A stretch of 13,268 nucleotides of DNA from Modestobacter sp. (GTDB taxonomy: Bacteria; Actinomycetota; Actinomycetes; Mycobacteriales; Geodermatophilaceae), in contig JAOPWO010000383.1 of the NCBI GenBank assembly GCA_025965635.1, positions 1 to 13,268 of the forward strand. Reading direction: 5' to 3'. The position numbers were made by a program, and so were the translations under genes. The notes under the pieces are model-generated. The model did no database searches. It was not told the DNA's origin and was given only the letters and a program-made list of their open reading frames with translations. Positions 1-5,951 of this stretch are shown here, in pieces (the first letter of the stretch is position 1; each line of letters starts with the position of its first letter).

Positions 1-1
1 C

Positions 2-826
2 GGCCGCACCGGCCCGTGTGCCGACGCCCTGCTGGCGGCCGGCATCGCCCGGGTCGTGGTGGCGGTCCCCGAACCGACCCAGCTGGCCGGTGGCGGGGCC
101 AGCCGGTTGCGGGCAGCCGGGGTGGACGTCGAACTGGGCGTGGACCGGGTCGAGGCCGAGCGTGGCGCCCTGGGCGCCTGGCTCACCGGCGTCCGGGAGC
201 ACCGCCCGCAGGTCGTCTGGTAGGCAGCGGCGACCCTCGACGGCCGGGTCGCCGCCGCCGACGGCACCAGCCGGTGGATCACGGGGCCGCAGGCCCGCAC
301 CGAGGTGCACCGGCTGCGCGCCACCTGCGACGCCGTGCTGGTCGGATCGGGCACCGCGCTCATCGACGACCCCCGGCTGACCGTCCGCGACGCCGAGGGG
401 CGCACCGCCGAGCGGCAGCCGCTCCGGGTCGTGCTCGACCGGCGCGGCCGGCTGCCCGCGACCGCCCGGGTGCTGGACGACGAGGCTCCCACGCTGGTCA
501 GCCGGGCAGCCGACCCCGCGGAGCTGCTCGCCGAGCTCTTCGACCGCGACGTCCGCCGGGTGCTGCTGGAGGGCGGCCCCACCCTGGCGGCGGCGTTCCT
601 CGACGCGGGGCTGGTCGACGAGGTGGTGGTGCACCTGGCGCCGCAGCTGCTCGGCGCCGGCCCGTCGCTGGTCGGCGACCTGGGGATCACCACGATGGGG
701 GCCGCGCTGCGCCTGCAGGTCCTCGACGTCACCCTCATGGGCGGGGACGTGCAGGTCCGCTTGCACCCCACCGGGCACACTGGTGGGGAGACCGCAGCGG
801 CGGACTCGACCGCAGGAGGGAGCTGA
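2..826 (+). pseudogene. ribD: RibD (diaminohydroxyphosphoribosylaminopyrimidine deaminase/reductase), 5'-partial, interrupted by in-frame amber codon
   Basis: RibD carries out the second and third steps of riboflavin synthesis: deamination, then NADPH-dependent reduction of the ribosyl pyrimidine made from GTP. The window opens inside the deaminase domain, at the end of the zinc motif (GRTGPC, then ADALLAAGIARVVVAV). The reductase domain follows: TLDGRVAAADGTSRWITG, GSGTALIDDPRLTVRD, LLEGGPTLAAAFL and a C-terminal VQVRLHP. Codon 221-223 is TAG, directly after Trp. RibD proteins have a conserved Lys there (W-K-x-A-x-T-L-D-G), so a single AAG to TAG change would explain it. No frameshift is present; the same frame continues to the TGA at 824-826. 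The first in-frame start after the TAG is GTG 305, with no clear ribosome binding site, and starting there would lose the first reductase strand. The TGA lies one base before ribE. Identity is certain; whether it is a true pseudogene or a sequence error cannot be told here. Confidence 0.85.
221..223 (+). other. In-frame TAG nonsense codon in ribD
   Basis: The reading frame upstream (ending PQVVW) and downstream (AAATLDGRV) is the same RibD frame, separated only by TAG. The expected residue is the conserved lysine that opens the reductase domain. The next base is G, and no recognisable readthrough context or recoding structure was seen. Confidence 0.9.
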
Positions 827-827
827 C

Positions 828-1445
828 GTGTTCACCGGCATCGTGGAGGAGGTCGGCACCCTCGTCGTCCGCGAGGACGCGGGCGACAGTGCCGTGCTGC
901 GCATCCGGGCCCGCAAGGCCGTCGAGGGCGTCGCACTCGGCGACTCGATCGCGGTCAACGGCGTCTGCCTGACCGTCACCGGCGTCGAGCCCGAAGGCGA
1001 CGGCAGCGGCGTCTGGAGCACCGACGTGATGGCCGAGACGCTGCGGCGCAGCAGCCTGGGTGCAGTCGGTGCCGGTGACGGGGTGAACCTCGAGCGCGCC
1101 GTCACGGTGCAGACCCGGCTGGGCGGGCACATGGTGCAGGGTCACGTCGACGGCGTCGGCACGGTGGTCTCCCGCATGCCGGGGGAGCACTGGGAGGTCG
1201 TCCGCGTCGCCGTCCCGGCCGACCTGGCCCGCTACGTGGTCCAGAAGGGTTCGATCACCGTGGACGGCGTCTCCCTCACCGTGAGCGCGCTGGGCGACGG
1301 TGCGGAACCCTGGTTCGAGGTCAGTCTCATCCCGACCACGCTGCGTGAGACCACCCTGGGCGAGCGTGCCCCCGGTGACCGGGTCAACCTGGAGGTGGAC
1401 GTCATCGCCAAGTACGTCGAACGACTGCTGGGGGCACGGTCATGA
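828..1445 (+). CDS. ribE: Riboflavin synthase, alpha chain
   Basis: Converts two molecules of 6,7-dimethyl-8-ribityllumazine to riboflavin plus the pyrimidine precursor, the last step of the pathway. The start is GTG 828, giving MFTGIVEEVG, the near-universal N-terminus of the family, with GGAGG about ten bases upstream inside the ribD end. The 205-residue length is typical. Two lumazine-binding repeats are visible. The first is about residues 1-97, with NGVCLTV and the linker GGHMVQGHVDGVG. The second is about 98-195, with GSITVDGVSLTV and LEVDVIAKYVERLL at the end. The gene starts one base after the ribD stop, and its TGA overlaps the ATG of ribBA (ATGA, 1442-1445), which suggests translational coupling. 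In other organisms this gene is also called ribC or ribB. Confidence 0.96.
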   Translation: MFTGIVEEVGTLVVREDAGDSAVLRIRARKAVEGVALGDSIAVNGVCLTVTGVEPEGDGSGVWSTDVMAETLRRSSLGAVGAGDGVNLERAVTVQTRLGGHMVQGHVDGVGTVVSRMPGEHWEVVRVAVPADLARYVVQKGSITVDGVSLTVSALGDGAEPWFEVSLIPTTLRETTLGERAPGDRVNLEVDVIAKYVERLLGARS

Positions 1446-2737
1446 CCAGTTCCCACCTGGATCACCTGGACTCCATCGAGAGCGCCATCGCGGCGATCAA
1501 GGACGGCCGCCCGGTCGTCGTGATCGACGACGAGGACCGGGAGAACGAGGGCGACCTGATCTTCGCCTCGGAGTTGGCGACGCCGGAGTTGGTGGCGTTC
1601 ATGGTCCGGTACACCTCGGGCTACATCTGTGTGGCGGTGACCGAGGACGACGCCGACCGGTTGGACCTGCCGCCGATGTTCCGGGTCAACCAGGACCGCC
1701 GCGGCACCGCGTACACGGTGACCGTGGATGCCCGGGAGGGCATCACCACCGGGATCTCGGCGGCGGACCGGGCGGCGACGATCCGGTTGCTGGCCTCGGC
1801 CGAGACCGCCTCGGTGGACCTGGCGCGCCCGGGGCACATCGTGCCGCTGCGGGCCAAGGACGGCGGGGTGCTGCGTCGTCCGGGGCACACCGAGGCCGCC
1901 GTCGACCTGGCGGTGCTGGCCGGGCTGCGCCCCTCCGGCACGTTGTGCGAGGTGGTGAGCGAGCAGGACCCGACCGGGATGGCCCGCGGGGACGAGCTAC
2001 GGGTGTTCGCCGACGCGCACGACCTGGTGATGGTGTCGATCGCGGACCTGATCGCCTACCGCAAGAGGTTCGACAAGCTGGTCGAGCGGGTCGCCGAGGC
2101 CCGGGTGCCACTGCGCCCGGGGGAGTTCACCGCGGTGGGCTACCGCAGCTCCTATGACGACCGGGAGCACGTGGCGTTCGTCTACGGCGACATCTCCAGC
2201 GGCGACGACGTGCTGGTCCGGGTGCACTCGGAGTGCCTGACCGGGGACGTGTTCGGCTCCCTGCGGTGTGACTGCGGCCCGCAGCTGGACGCCGCGCTGG
2301 CCGCCATCGCCCAGGAGGGCCGCGGGGTGGTGCTCTACATCCGCGGCCACGAGGGCCGGGGCATCGGGCTGCTGCACAAGCTGCAGGCCTACCAGCTGCA
2401 GGATGCCGGGATGGACACCGTGGACGCCAACCTCGACCTCGGGCTGCCCGCCGACGCCCGCGAATACGGCACCGGTGCGCAGATCCTGGTCGACCTCTGT
2501 GTGCACACCATGCGGCTGCTTACCAACAACACGGCCAAACGCGCCGGGCTGGAGGGCTACGGCCTGAAGATCACCGGCCGGGTCGCGCTGCCCACCCACG
2601 TCACCCCGGAGAATGTCGGCTACCTGCGCACCAAGCGCGACCGGATGGGGCACCTGTTGGAGATCATCGAACCCGAGAGCAGCCACGCCTCGCAGTCCAG
2701 CGACATCCCGATGCGCCACGACGAGCAGCCGGTATGA
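1442..2737 (+). CDS. ribBA: Bifunctional 3,4-dihydroxy-2-butanone-4-phosphate synthase / GTP cyclohydrolase II
   Basis: Supplies both precursors of riboflavin: the four-carbon unit from ribulose 5-phosphate and the first pyrimidine intermediate from GTP. Residues about 10-205 form the DHBP synthase domain, with the acidic DDEDRENEGDLIF motif at 29-41, TAYTVTVDAREG, and the PGHTEA histidine loop. Residues about 220-405 form GTP cyclohydrolase II. Its zinc cysteines are C265, C276 and C278 (ECLTGDVFGSLRCDCG), and RGHEGRGIGL begins at 301. The 431-residue length fits fused actinobacterial RibA2/RibBA proteins, and both sets of active-site motifs look intact. The last 20 or so residues are a non-conserved polar tail. 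ATG 1442 overlaps the ribE stop, and TGA 2735-2737 overlaps the ribH ATG. Confidence 0.97.
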   Translation: MTSSHLDHLDSIESAIAAIKDGRPVVVIDDEDRENEGDLIFASELATPELVAFMVRYTSGYICVAVTEDDADRLDLPPMFRVNQDRRGTAYTVTVDAREGITTGISAADRAATIRLLASAETASVDLARPGHIVPLRAKDGGVLRRPGHTEAAVDLAVLAGLRPSGTLCEVVSEQDPTGMARGDELRVFADAHDLVMVSIADLIAYRKRFDKLVERVAEARVPLRPGEFTAVGYRSSYDDREHVAFVYGDISSGDDVLVRVHSECLTGDVFGSLRCDCGPQLDAALAAIAQEGRGVVLYIRGHEGRGIGLLHKLQAYQLQDAGMDTVDANLDLGLPADAREYGTGAQILVDLCVHTMRLLTNNTAKRAGLEGYGLKITGRVALPTHVTPENVGYLRTKRDRMGHLLEIIEPESSHASQSSDIPMRHDEQPV

Positions 2738-3264
2738 GCGGCGGGGGAGCTCCGAAGCAGCAGCCGGTCAACGCCTCGGGTCTGAGCCTGGGCATCGTGG
2801 CCGCGAGCTGGCACGGCGACATCACCGACTCCCTGCTGTCCCGGGCGTTGGCGTGCGCCGAGGCGTCCGGTGTGGTCGACCCCACGGTGGTGCGGGTGCC
2901 GGGCGCGGTCGAGCTGCCCGTCGTCGCGCAGGCGCTGGCGGCCACGCACGACGCCGTCGTCGCCCTCGGCGTCGTCGTCCGCGGCGGGACGCCGCACTTC
3001 GAGTACGTGTGCGACTCGGTCACGGCCGGGCTGACCCGGGTGTCGCTGGACGCCGGCACCCCGGTCGGCAACGGCGTGCTGACCACCGACGGCGAGCAGC
3101 AGGCCCGTGACCGGGCCGGCCTGGAGGACTCGGCCGAGGACAAGGGCTGGGAGGCCACGGCAGCCGCGCTGGCGACCGCCCTGGTCCTGCGCGAGCTGGC
3201 CGGCCCGAGGAAGACCACCGGCTTCCAGGCCATGCCCTTCAGCACCAGGAGGTCCGGCGCGTGA
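2734..3264 (+). CDS. ribH: 6,7-dimethyl-8-ribityllumazine synthase
   Basis: Condenses the reduced pyrimidine with dihydroxybutanone phosphate to give the lumazine substrate of RibE. The family forms pentamers or 60-subunit capsids. The 176-residue protein has the aromatic substrate residue W26 (AASWHGDIT), the phosphate/substrate stretch VRVPGAVELPVVAQALA at about 53-69, and GVVVRGGTPHFEYV carrying the catalytic histidine at residue 88, the same number as in Bacillus subtilis. PVGNGVLTT and GEQQARDRAG follow, then EDKGWEA. ATG 2734 overlaps the ribBA TGA, and the ribH TGA overlaps the hisE GTG. All core motifs are present; the C-terminal 25 residues (after LRELAG) are a longer basic tail than in short homologues. 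Confidence 0.96.
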   Translation: MSGGGAPKQQPVNASGLSLGIVAASWHGDITDSLLSRALACAEASGVVDPTVVRVPGAVELPVVAQALAATHDAVVALGVVVRGGTPHFEYVCDSVTAGLTRVSLDAGTPVGNGVLTTDGEQQARDRAGLEDSAEDKGWEATAAALATALVLRELAGPRKTTGFQAMPFSTRRSGA

Positions 3265-3524
3265 AGACGTTCGACAGCCTGTTCGCCGAGTTGGCCGCGA
3301 AGGTCGCCGCCGGCGACGAGGCCTCGGGGACGGTGACCGCCGTCCGCGACGGCGTGCACGCCGCCGGCAAGAAGGTGGTCGAGGAGGCCGCGGAGTCCTG
3401 GATGGCGGCCGAGCACGAGGGTGAGGAGCGGACGGCGGAGGAGATCAGCCAGCTGCTCTACCGGGTGCAGGTGCTCATGCTGGCCCGCGGGCTGACGTTG
3501 GACGACGTCTACGCTCACCTCTGA
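3261..3524 (+). CDS. hisE: Phosphoribosyl-ATP pyrophosphatase
   Basis: Hydrolyses phosphoribosyl-ATP to phosphoribosyl-AMP, the second step of histidine synthesis. The protein is 87 residues, the normal size for a stand-alone HisE. It has the MazG-like all-alpha pattern with the metal-binding acidic run KKVVEEAAESWMAAEHE at about 38-54, then EEISQLLYRVQVLMLARGLTLDDVYAHL. Start GTG 3261 has AGGAGG at 3247-3252 and overlaps the ribH stop (GTGA), so a histidine gene is translationally coupled to the riboflavin genes. The order ribH-hisE-hisG is a known arrangement in high-GC Gram-positives. A nested hairpin follows the stop. Confidence 0.95.
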   Translation: MKTFDSLFAELAAKVAAGDEASGTVTAVRDGVHAAGKKVVEEAAESWMAAEHEGEERTAEEISQLLYRVQVLMLARGLTLDDVYAHL

Positions 3525-3527
3525 GGA

Positions 3528-3585
3528 AGGCCCCGTCCTCCTCCTCACCCCTCGCACGCTCGGGGTGAGCCCCGGGACGGGGCCT
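3528..3585 (+). terminator. Nested stem-loop between hisE and hisG (terminator or attenuator candidate)
   Basis: Outer arms AGGCCCCGTC (3528-3537) and GACGGGGCCT (3576-3585) are perfect 10-bp reverse complements. Inside them, CTCACCCC (3544-3551) and GGGGTGAG (3562-3569) form a second 8-bp stem with a 10-nt loop; 6-nt strands on each side form an internal loop. No T-tract follows, as is common in actinobacterial terminators. It starts four bases after the hisE stop and ends 38 bases before hisG, so it could lower or gate hisG transcription. Confidence 0.55.
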
Positions 3586-3623
3586 GACCGGCCACCGTCA
3601 CTCTTCGTTGAAGGAGTTCTCCC

Positions 3624-4490
3624 GTGCTGCGCGTCGCCGTGCCCAACAAGGGCGTCCTGAGCGAGCCGGCTGCGGCGATGCTCGCCGAGAGCGGCTACCG
3701 GCAGCGGCGCAGCACCAAGGACCTCGCCGTCTACGACCCGGACAGCGACACCGAGTTCTTCTACCTGCGGCCCCGGGACATCGCCGTCTACGTGGCCGCC
3801 GGCACCCTGGACGTCGGCATCACCGGCCGGGACATGCTGATGGAGACCACGCCGACCGATGGTGCGGGGGCTGCGGCGGTCGAGGACATGCAGCTGGGCT
3901 TCGGCCGCTCGTCGTTCCGCTTCGCCGCCCCGGCCGACTCCGAGATCGACCGGCTCGGCGACCTCGAGGGCGCCCGGATCGCCACCGCCTACCCGGGGCT
4001 GCTGGAGCGGTACCTGGACGAGGCCGGCATCAAGGCCAGCGTCGTCAAGCTCGACGGTGCGGTGGAGACCGCCTGCCGGCTGGGCGTGGCCGACGCGGTG
4101 TGCGACGTCGTGGAGACCGGGACGACGCTGCGGGCCGCCGGGCTGCGGATCATCGGTGAGCCGGTGCTCACCAGCGAGGCGATCCTGGTCCGCCGGGCCG
4201 GCGCCGAGGAGATCCCGGCGGTCGCCCAGTTGCGCCGGCGGCTGCGCGGGGTGCTGGTCGCCCGGCAGTACGTGATGCTCGACTACGACTGCCCCGACGA
4301 CATCCTGGCCGAGGCCACCGCCATCACCCCCGGGCTCGAGGGCGCCACGGTGAGCGCGCTGCAGACCGAGGGCTGGTCGGCGGTGCGTGCGATGGTCCAG
4401 CAGAGCGACACCAACCGGGTGATGGACGAGCTCTGGGAGCTCGGCGCCCGTGCGATCCTGGTCACCAGCATCCACGCCTGCCGCATCTGA
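3624..4490 (+). CDS. hisG: ATP phosphoribosyltransferase, long form
   Basis: Joins ATP and PRPP to give phosphoribosyl-ATP, the committed and histidine-inhibited step of histidine synthesis. GTG 3624 is chosen because it gives LRVAVPNKGVLSEP, the normal N-terminus, and has AAGGAG at 3611-3616. The protein is 288 residues, as in long-form HisG that does not need HisZ. Visible motifs are YLRPRDIAVYV, GTLDVGITGRDML, and the PRPP-binding loop DVVETGTTL at residues 161-169. The C-terminal ACT-like regulatory domain covers about 210-288 and ends ELGARAILVTSIHACRI. It lies 99 bp from hisE across a strong hairpin, so it may be read partly from its own promoter, although no clear promoter is seen. Confidence 0.96.
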   Translation: MLRVAVPNKGVLSEPAAAMLAESGYRQRRSTKDLAVYDPDSDTEFFYLRPRDIAVYVAAGTLDVGITGRDMLMETTPTDGAGAAAVEDMQLGFGRSSFRFAAPADSEIDRLGDLEGARIATAYPGLLERYLDEAGIKASVVKLDGAVETACRLGVADAVCDVVETGTTLRAAGLRIIGEPVLTSEAILVRRAGAEEIPAVAQLRRRLRGVLVARQYVMLDYDCPDDILAEATAITPGLEGATVSALQTEGWSAVRAMVQQSDTNRVMDELWELGARAILVTSIHACRI

Positions 4491-4492
4491 GA

Positions 4493-4528
4493 AGGGCCCC
4501 CACCGCCCGGGAGCTCGCGGCGGGCCCT
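4493..4528. terminator. GC-rich hairpin after hisG, between convergent genes
   Basis: AGGGCCC (4493-4499) and GGGCCCT (4522-4528) are perfect inverted repeats. An alternative inner stem is CCGCC (4503-4507) with GGCGG (4519-4523). It begins two bases after the hisG stop. The 179-bp gap to the end of the opposing DUF2877 gene holds no other supported gene, so a terminator is the simplest reading. Confidence 0.5.
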
Positions 4529-4669
4529 CGCACGGACGCCGTCCAGCTGGTCCGGGCGCGCCCGGGTCGAGCCAGCAGGTGCCCTCTGGTCCGGGCCCAT
4601 GCCTGCGCCGCGGTGGCCGCGGCCGGCGCGCGGCTGGTCTGCCCGCCGGTCGCCGCCGTCAGCTGGGGC

Positions 4670-5686
4670 TCAGTGCGGGCGGGTGGTGCGGTCGACCAGG
4701 TCGATCGCGGTGCACAGGCCCAGCGCCAGTGCCCGGCCGCTGGTGGAGCCGGTGCGCAGCAGGGCCTCGATCGCCGGGCGCAGGGCTCCGTCGCCGACCA
4801 GCGCCCGCAGGACGGCGGCGAACTCGCCGCTGACCCGTCCGGCCGCGGCGTGCTTGAGCAGCGCCCGGGACAGCTCGGTCGTGCGTCCGGCGGCCAGCCC
4901 GGTGACGCCGGCGCCGAAGCGCTCCGCCGCCGGGTGACCCAGCAGGACCAGGCCGGCCGTGGTGCCGGCCAGCACGTCGTCACCGGCCGGGGTGAGGCCG
5001 GGGCCCAGCCCGATGAGCCGGGTGGCGGTGCGCAGCGCGGCGTCGAGGTCGGCCCGCCGGACCGCTCCACGCAGCGCGGCCAGCGGGCCGCTGGGTCCGG
5101 AGGGGAGGCCCGGCAGGGTGAACGCGCTGTGCGGCACCCCTTCGCCGTAGACGGCGGTGCGGAGCAGCCGGACGCCTTCGGGCAGCAGCGCCGGCCGGGC
5201 GGTGGGCAGCTTGGGCCGGGGGTCCCACCAGGCCGCGGCGCGGATCGTCAGGTCACCCACGGTCACCCGGCCGCCGCCGACCTGGGCCGGTGCCCCGCTG
5301 GGTACCGACACCAGCGGGCGGCCGGTGGCGGGGCGGAAGAGCACGCAACCCAGGGGCAGCCGGGCGGCATCGGAGGTGAGCACGCCGACGACGTCGGTGC
5401 CGTGCGGGGTCGGCACGGAGAGGTAGACGGCGGCCGGCACCGACAGCAGGACGCGCGCATCGCGCATCGGTCCGCGCAGCAGGTCCGCCACCCCCGTGCT
5501 GGCCTGCGCCGGGACCGCCTGGCGGACCGCGGTGCGGAGCGCCGCTCCGGTGGCCGCGGCGGCCGCCGCGGAGTCGCGCGGCAGGGGGATCGTGGGCACG
5601 CCGGCCCGGGCTGCCCGCCCGGCATGCGCAGTCCGCTGTGCCCCGGCGTCGCCCAGCCCGCCGTTGCCTCCGTCGATGGTGCGCAT
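4670..5686 (-). CDS. DUF2877 family protein, related to E. coli YlbF/AllH
   Basis: A 338-residue protein with the DUF2877 signature GLGPGLTPAGDDVLAG at about residue 248 and a second conserved block, AIEALLRTGSTSGRALALG, near the C-terminus. Both match E. coli YlbF (GKGPGLTPSHDDTLSG; GHTSGADTLLG). YlbF, also called AllH, is reported as a component of oxamate carbamoyltransferase with FdrA/AllF and YlbE/AllG in allantoin catabolism. Neither partner is in this window, so the reaction here is unknown. The predicted start ATG (5684-5686) has a GGGAGG-rich Shine-Dalgarno sequence just upstream, but the first 45 or so residues are Ala/Gly-rich and poorly conserved, so a later start is possible. No signal peptide or membrane span is evident. 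It is divergent from the PucR regulator, sharing a 265-bp control region, which links it to nucleobase or ureide catabolism. Confidence 0.85.
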   Translation of the reverse strand: MRTIDGGNGGLGDAGAQRTAHAGRAARAGVPTIPLPRDSAAAAAATGAALRTAVRQAVPAQASTGVADLLRGPMRDARVLLSVPAAVYLSVPTPHGTDVVGVLTSDAARLPLGCVLFRPATGRPLVSVPSGAPAQVGGGRVTVGDLTIRAAAWWDPRPKLPTARPALLPEGVRLLRTAVYGEGVPHSAFTLPGLPSGPSGPLAALRGAVRRADLDAALRTATRLIGLGPGLTPAGDDVLAGTTAGLVLLGHPAAERFGAGVTGLAAGRTTELSRALLKHAAAGRVSGEFAAVLRALVGDGALRPAIEALLRTGSTSGRALALGLCTAIDLVDRTTRPH

Positions 5687-5826
5687 GCGGCCTCCCTCCC
5701 GTGCGGTCGACGGAGGAGGCAGATGGCGCCGGCCCCGTCCCGATCAGCTCGTCACGGGTGGCGGGCAGTGCGGCCACCCCTCGGTGGGGACGCCTACCAT
5801 CCGACCCGGACCAGTGCCGGAACACG

Positions 5827-5832
5827 AACCTA
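5827..5832 (-). promoter_or_regulatory. Weak -10-like element for the DUF2877 gene
   Basis: Read on the minus strand this is TAGGTT, matching the actinobacterial TANNNT -10 pattern, 141 bp before the DUF2877 start. No convincing -35 box accompanies it, so this is only a candidate. Confidence 0.2.
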
Positions 5833-5856
5833 GATGGCGCGTCGTCCGACCCTGTA

Positions 5857-5871
5857 TGGCGATTCTCGCCA
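5857..5871. promoter_or_regulatory. Palindrome TGGCGA-TTC-TCGCCA, operator candidate
   Basis: Perfect 6-bp arms around a 3-bp spacer in the 265-bp divergent region between the DUF2877 gene and pucR. It lies in a locally less GC-rich stretch, as expected of a promoter. Symmetric sites of this size suit a dimeric regulator, and PucR-family proteins commonly control their divergent neighbours. The binding protein is inferred, not shown. Confidence 0.4.
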
Positions 5872-5913
5872 AGGATGGGTGTGCCCGTCCAGGGACGTCT
5901 GACAGAATCCACG

Positions 5914-5930
5914 CGACGGGGGTCCCGTCG
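5914..5930. promoter_or_regulatory. Palindrome CGACGGG-GGT-CCCGTCG upstream of pucR
   Basis: Perfect 7-bp arms with a 3-bp spacer, ending 21 bp before the chosen pucR start. It could be an autoregulatory operator or a short hairpin in the pucR leader RNA. Its sequence differs from the 5857-5871 palindrome, so the two need not bind the same protein. Confidence 0.4.
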
Positions 5931-5951
5931 TGGCACTTGGGGGAACGTAGA

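Noticed and set aside
305..826. Separate stand-alone reductase gene starting at GTG 305
   Set aside because: It is the same frame as RibD, has no ribosome binding site, and lacks the first reductase strand. It is better read as the downstream part of the interrupted ribD.
2664..4475. 603-codon open frame on the minus strand across ribH, hisE and hisG
   Set aside because: Antisense shadow of three well-identified genes, with no recognisable domain.
4491..4669. Small gene between hisG and the DUF2877 gene
   Set aside because: Open frames exist but have no start with a ribosome binding site and no recognisable product. The region fits a terminator gap between convergent genes.
5931..5946. Sigma-54-like TGGCAC box before pucR
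   Set aside because: The TTGC half is missing, and Actinomycetota generally lack sigma-54.
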